This document shows positions 7,891-10,365 of a stretch of DNA of 10,365 nt, piece by piece (the stretch's first letter is position 1; every line of letters begins with the position of its first letter). The position numbers and the translations under genes were made by a program. The notes under the pieces are model-generated. The model was not told the origin of the DNA. It was given only the letters and a program-made list of their open reading frames with translations, and did not search any database. Source of the stretch: Candidatus Omnitrophota bacterium (GTDB lineage Bacteria > Omnitrophota > Gorgyraeia > Gygaellales > UBA12090); the NCBI GenBank assembly GCA_003510525.1, contig DOMD01000195.1:6402-16766 (forward strand), in the 5' to 3' direction.

Positions 7891-7904
7891 CGATTAAAGC
7901 ATAT

Positions 7905-8018
7905 GAATAACCAATAACCAATTTCCAAATCACAAATAATAACCAATACCCAATAATCAATGATAAAGCGGGAAGCTAATCCATTGTTTGGTTATTGATG
8001 ATTGGTGTTTGGTTATTC
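7905..8018. repeat. Imperfect long inverted repeat with internal AATAACCAAT repeats, rplI-dnaB gap
   Basis: Most of the 146-nt gap between rplI and dnaB. The outer arms gaataaccaa (7905-7914) and ttggttattc (8009-8018) match perfectly. After a 2-nt mismatch the stem continues with accaat (7917-7922) against attggt (8001-8006), giving 16 of 18 positions paired. An inner stem pairs aataaccaa (7938-7946) with ttggttatt (7988-7996). The left half also holds AATAACCAAT as a direct repeat at 7906, 7913 and 7938. It could be a degenerate repetitive extragenic palindrome. In the transcript it would fold into a long, bulged, AU-rich hairpin that might affect dnaB expression or mRNA stability. It lacks the GC stem and U tract of an intrinsic terminator. 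Confidence 0.65.
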
Positions 8019-8036
8019 TTTTGTTATCAATATGGT

Positions 8037-8480
8037 TTATTTCTTGACCACCCAAACCTTGATGGTAGCGGTGACCTCAGGATGCAGTTTTAAATCCACA
8101 GTATAGGCGCCTAAAGACTTTATCGGTTCAGTCAGGAGGATGTTTTTCTTGTCAATATCATACCCTTCGCTCTTTAACAATTTCTCAAGCTCTTGAGCGT
8201 CAATACTTCCATAGAGTTTATCCTCGGCCGTTGCCTCCCGGGTAAGGGTAAAAGACTCAGTCAGAAGTTTCTTGGCCAGGCCCTGGGCCTCTTTTTTATT
8301 CTTTTCTTCCAAGACGGCCTTAGAGGCCTCTAATTTTTCCTTAAGCTTTAAGTTTTCTTTGGTTACCGCGAGAATAAGCCCCCGGGGAAACAAAAAATTC
8401 CTGGCATAGCCGTCTTTGATACTAACCACATCCCAGGCCTTTCCTAATTTTTCCACATCCTGCTTTAATATAACTTTCAT
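8037..8480 (-). CDS. rplI: 50S ribosomal protein L9
   Basis: A 147-residue protein of normal L9 length (148-149 in E. coli and Geobacillus). The N-terminal 23S rRNA-binding domain shows the L9 signature GKAWDVVSIKDGYARNFLFPRG at 13-34. A long connecting helix rich in Lys and Glu follows (about 41-75), then the C-terminal domain (KLYGSIDAQEL, about 88-98, to the end). L9 binds near the base of the L1 stalk and helps maintain reading frame. The ATG at 8480 has a GGAG element about 5 nt upstream. It follows rpsR after 36 nt. Confidence 0.97.
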   Translation of the reverse strand: MKVILKQDVEKLGKAWDVVSIKDGYARNFLFPRGLILAVTKENLKLKEKLEASKAVLEEKNKKEAQGLAKKLLTESFTLTREATAEDKLYGSIDAQELEKLLKSEGYDIDKKNILLTEPIKSLGAYTVDLKLHPEVTATIKVWVVKK

Positions 8481-8516
8481 ATATTCTCCGCTTCTTTAAT
8501 TTTAAATACTGCCGTA

Positions 8517-8861
8517 CTAAGTCCTTACATACGGCAATAAAGCCATATACCTGGTAAGTTTAATTGCCCGGCCTAATCCTCTTTGATGCTTAGTGCAGGC
8601 GCCAGTTGCCCGGCGGGAAATCATCTTGCCTCTTTCGTTAATAAACTTTTCCAGCCTTTTAGTATCCTTATAATCAATTGCTTTAACATTCTCAATACAA
8701 AAACGGCATACCTTCTTTCTGGGCAAACCGAATTCATTTTCTTTCTTTAGCGTAAATACCTTGCCTTTGACATTCCTGCCGCCGCCGCGTCCCGCGCCGC
8801 GTCCCGCGCCGCGGCCAGCGCCTGAGCCGGTGCTTCTACCGGCAAAACTTTTTTTAATCAT
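8517..8861 (-). CDS. rpsR: 30S ribosomal protein S18, zinc-binding type with Gly-Arg-rich N-terminal extension
   Basis: A 114-residue S18, longer than the usual 75-90 residues. The conserved core begins near residue 49 (KKVCRFC) and runs through DYKDTKRLEKFINERGKMISRRATGACTKHQRGLGRAIKLTRYMALLPY. Cys52, Cys55, Cys89 and His92 form a CxxC...CxxH set, as in the metal-binding (C+) versions of S18. Residues 1-48 are an extension whose centre (14-29) reads GAGR three times followed by GGGR. S18 pairs with S6 on the 30S platform, and the S6 gene is two genes upstream. The ATG at 8861 has a strong GGAGGG ribosome binding site. Without the extension the next Met would be deep in the core, so the long form is well supported. 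Confidence 0.96.
   Translation of the reverse strand: MIKKSFAGRSTGSGAGRGAGRGAGRGGGRNVKGKVFTLKKENEFGLPRKKVCRFCIENVKAIDYKDTKRLEKFINERGKMISRRATGACTKHQRGLGRAIKLTRYMALLPYVRT
8775..8822 (-). repeat. Short tandem repeat (12-bp unit) encoding GAGR repeats in rpsR
   Basis: Codons 14-29 of rpsR form four 12-bp units. The two middle copies (ggcgcgggacgc) are identical; the first (ggcgctggccgc) and last (ggcggcggcagg) have diverged. The tract is very GC-rich compared with its surroundings and is the kind of repeat that can change copy number by slippage without breaking the frame. Confidence 0.85.
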
Positions 8862-8881
8862 TACACTCCCTCCATCTGCGT

Positions 8882-9322
8882 CTACGAAATATTGTCTTCC
8901 TGTAAAGAATCAGAATCTACCTGCTGAGGACTTACTTCTGATATAACATCCGCGTCAGGCTGGGATTGCTCCCTTGCTCCTGAGGCGCCTTGAGACGAAC
9001 TTAAAAACTGCACCCTCTCCGCCCGGACCTCAACCACACTGCGCTTGCCTCCGGTAGCATCCTCCCAGGAACGCGACTGCAGCCTTCCCTCAACAAATAC
9101 CGGAGCGCCTTTACGCAGATACTGGTTGCAGACTTCCGCCTGTTTATCCCAGGCTACCACGGTAATAAAACAGACCTCTTCTTTAGACTCCCCTGTTTTA
9201 TCCTTCCAGCGCCGGTTTACCGCCATCCTTAAATTAACCACCGCGGTGCCCTGGGGAGTATAACGCAGTTCGGGATCCTTAGTAAGATTTCCCATTAATA
9301 ACACCTTGTTAAAATTAGCCAT
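8882..9322 (-). CDS. ssb: Single-stranded DNA-binding protein
   Basis: A 146-residue SSB. Residues 1 to about 108 are the OB fold, with MANFNKVLLMGNLTKDPELRYT at the start, NRRWKDKTGESKEEVCFITVVAWDKQAE (37-64) and the VEGRLQSRSWEDATGGKRSVVEVRAERVQFL block (78-108). SSB coats single-stranded DNA as a tetramer and recruits repair and replication proteins. Residues 109-146 are the usual flexible tail rich in Gln, Ser and acidic residues. The tail ends SLQEDNIS and lacks the canonical DDDIPF tip, including the terminal Phe. The start is backed by an AGGGAGG element about 5 nt upstream. It sits between rpsF (73 nt) and rpsR (20 nt) as in most bacteria. Confidence 0.97.
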   Translation of the reverse strand: MANFNKVLLMGNLTKDPELRYTPQGTAVVNLRMAVNRRWKDKTGESKEEVCFITVVAWDKQAEVCNQYLRKGAPVFVEGRLQSRSWEDATGGKRSVVEVRAERVQFLSSSQGASGAREQSQPDADVISEVSPQQVDSDSLQEDNIS

Positions 9323-9347
9323 TACTTCCTCCCTCGAGCTATACGAT

Positions 9348-9392
9348 GCTCATACAAGTGTAGTGTTTCGGGTTTAGAGTTTGTATTAGAGC
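9348..9392 (-). promoter_or_regulatory. Weak stem-loop in the ssb leader
   Basis: In the 73-nt rpsF-ssb gap, gctcatacaa (9348-9357) can pair with ttgtattagagc (9381-9392), giving 10 base pairs with a 2-nt bulge and a 23-nt loop. The stem ends shortly before the ssb ribosome binding site. There is no U tract. It could be a leader structure for ssb or S6/S18 autoregulation, or chance; I see no recognised motif. Confidence 0.25.
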
Positions 9393-9395
9393 TTA

Positions 9396-9713
9396 TCACT
9401 TGCGCGCGCCATTAACTTCCTGCTGTTCGTTTTTAATAATTAATATCCTGAGGATATTCTCATTAAGCTTATAAATCTGCTTTAACTTCAAGATAGCGGA
9501 GGCTTTAGCCTTAAAGGTTATCAGATAGTAAAGGCCTTCCTGAAACTTTCTTATAGGATAACCGAGTTTCCTCTTCTCCGACCAAATCCCGGAGGTTACT
9601 ATCTGGCCTTCATTTTTAATTATCGCCTCATCCAACTGAGCGAAAGCTTCTTTACCCTGCGCCTCATTTAGATTCGGCTGTAATATAAACATTGCCTCAT
9701 AATTATTAATCAT
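9396..9713 (-). CDS. rpsF: 30S ribosomal protein S6
   Basis: A 105-residue S6, of normal core length and without the acidic tail of E. coli. It opens with the family N-terminus (MINNYEAMFILQPNLNEAQ) and contains the SGIWSEKRKLGYPIRKFQEGLYYLITFKA segment (41-69) and LNENILRILIIK (83-94), all diagnostic. S6 forms a heterodimer with S18 on the 30S platform. The ATG at 9713 has an AGGAG element about 6 nt upstream and lies 15 nt after the pth stop codon. Confidence 0.97.
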   Translation of the reverse strand: MINNYEAMFILQPNLNEAQGKEAFAQLDEAIIKNEGQIVTSGIWSEKRKLGYPIRKFQEGLYYLITFKAKASAILKLKQIYKLNENILRILIIKNEQQEVNGARK

Positions 9714-9728
9714 TACTTTCTCCTCTTA

Positions 9729-10295
9729 TTATTGTCCATTATACTTATTCATCGCTGTTTCTATTCCCTCTTTCAGCCAGCATACAACCGCCTCTTTCGC
9801 CGTATCTAAGGCCTGACGGATTGTCTTCTTTTCAGAGGGAGAGAAATCAGTCAATACATAATCGCTTACATCCTGTTTTTTTTTAGGTAAAGATACCCCG
9901 ATGCGCAGGCGGCTGAATTCATTTGAGCCTAAAACCTTAATGATAGAATTTAGCCCCTTATGGCCTCCGGAGCTTCCCTTGGCCCTGATTCTTAACCTGC
10001 CCAACTCTAAACTTATATCGTCGCAGACAACCAGGATATCCCGCGCGGTGAGTTTATTTATTGTTTTCAGCTTCAAGACGCTCTCACCGGAAAGGTTCAT
10101 ATAGGTAAGAGGCTTGCATAAGATAACATCTTCTTTATTAAAAAAAGTTGTTGTCCGCATCGAACGGCTCTCTTTGTCAAGCCTAAACTCAAGCAGTAAA
10201 TCTTTGGCCAGACCGTCAAGGGCCATAAAACCCAAATTATGCCGGCTGTTTCTATATTCCGGGCCGGGATTCCCTAGACCTACGACTAACTTCAC
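9729..10295 (-). CDS. pth: Peptidyl-tRNA hydrolase
   Basis: A 188-residue enzyme that frees tRNA from stalled peptidyl-tRNA by ester hydrolysis in the cytoplasm; E. coli Pth has 194. From the chosen start the protein opens VKLVVGLGNPGPEYRNSRHNLGF. Key residues are Asn9, catalytic His19, Asn67 in TYMNLSG, Asp92 in VVCDDISLELG and Asn116 in the GSSGGHKGLNS block. I prefer the GTG at 10295 because GAGG (10305-10302) sits 6 nt upstream and the resulting N-terminus aligns with the family (MIKLIVGLGNPG). An ATG at 10307 would add four residues but has no ribosome binding site, since that ATG overlaps the GAGG. A TTG at 10322 would start inside the stem-loop. The rplY-pth order is common in bacteria. 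Confidence 0.96.
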   Translation of the reverse strand: MKLVVGLGNPGPEYRNSRHNLGFMALDGLAKDLLLEFRLDKESRSMRTTTFFNKEDVILCKPLTYMNLSGESVLKLKTINKLTARDILVVCDDISLELGRLRIRAKGSSGGHKGLNSIIKVLGSNEFSRLRIGVSLPKKKQDVSDYVLTDFSPSEKKTIRQALDTAKEAVVCWLKEGIETAMNKYNGQ

Positions 10296-10307
10296 CTGAA
10301 GCCTCAT

Positions 10308-10336
10308 GTAGTGACAGCACAATGGGCTATCACTAC
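10308..10336 (-). promoter_or_regulatory. Stem-loop across the rplY stop codon, just upstream of the pth ribosome binding site
   Basis: On the transcribed strand gtagtgatagc pairs with gctgtcactac over 11 bp around a 7-nt loop (ccattgt). The only imperfection is one position that becomes a U-G wobble in RNA. The stem contains the upstream gene's TAG stop (10335-10333) and ends 3 nt before the GAGG ribosome binding site of pth. There is no U tract, so it is not a typical intrinsic terminator. It might tune pth translation, be an RNA-processing site, or be a small palindromic repeat. Confidence 0.5.
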
Positions 10337-10365
10337 TTCTTCTCTCCCGGAGCTGTCTTAGCAGA
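10333..10365 (-). CDS. rplY: C-terminal end of a gene, probably 50S ribosomal protein L25 (CTC/TL5 form)
   Basis: Only the last ten codons and a TAG stop are in the window, reading SAKTAPGEKK. Long L25/CTC proteins commonly end in a charged, Lys- and Glu-rich, Ala/Pro-containing tail of this kind, and rplY very often lies directly upstream of pth. The call rests on those two points; the stretch is too short to recognise a domain. Confidence 0.55.
   Translation of the reverse strand, partial: SAKTAPGEKK

Noticed and set aside
7891..7930. Promoter for dnaB just upstream of its ATG
   Set aside because: Partial -10-like sequences exist (tatgct, tttaat), but spacing to any -35-like sequence is poor and the AT-rich repeat makes chance matches likely.
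7905..8018. Possible CRISPR-like or origin-iteron array in the rplI-dnaB gap
   Set aside because: The repeats are irregularly spaced, occur in both orientations and have no uniform spacers or DnaA-box pattern.
8761..8946. Plus-strand frame with repeated Pro-Ala-Pro-Arg peptides
   Set aside because: It is the reverse complement of the rpsR Gly-Arg repeat and runs through the rpsR-ssb gap; not a gene.

Overview
The window is a dense block of genes that all read on the minus strand; transcription runs from high to low coordinates. It comes from a Gram-negative (diderm, lipid A-making) bacterium of moderate GC content. A fused LpxC-FabZ, LpxI in place of LpxH, a zinc-binding type S18 and the joining of a ribosomal/replication cluster to an outer-membrane cluster fit a deep-branching, mostly uncultured lineage. 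Omnitrophota is my best guess, made from gene content and style only; no lineage-specific marker proves it.

In transcription order, the first region (10365 to about 6547) holds information-processing genes. These are the tail of a gene that is probably rplY (L25), then pth (peptidyl-tRNA hydrolase), rpsF (S6), ssb, rpsR (S18), rplI (L9) and dnaB (replicative helicase). This is the classic rpsF-ssb-rpsR-rplI-dnaB order. Gaps are 15 to 73 nt, apart from 146 nt between rplI and dnaB, which holds a hairpin-forming repeat.

The second region (6541 to 1) is an outer-membrane assembly and lipid A module: bamA, a Skp/OmpH chaperone, lpxD, an lpxC-fabZ fusion, lpxA and the first 35 codons of lpxI. BamA and Skp handle outer-membrane proteins. 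LpxA, LpxC, LpxD and LpxI carry out the first four steps of lipid A synthesis, and FabZ makes the fatty acyl-ACPs that LpxA and LpxD use. A well-formed promoter lies in the 41-nt dnaB-bamA gap, so the two regions are probably separate but co-directional transcription units. That promoter would start the bamA mRNA at or next to its ATG.

The most unusual DNA is at 2306-2447, a nested palindrome with the look of a small non-autonomous repeat. It overlaps the 3' end of lpxD, supplies its stop codon and encodes the last 23 residues of LpxD. Other notable points are a Gly-Arg repeat extension on S18 encoded by a 12-bp tandem repeat, an SSB without the usual DDDIPF tip, and a stem-loop spanning the rplY stop codon just ahead of pth. 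I see no RNA genes, CRISPR arrays, transposases, prophage genes or defence genes. No stretch longer than 300 nt lacks a gene.
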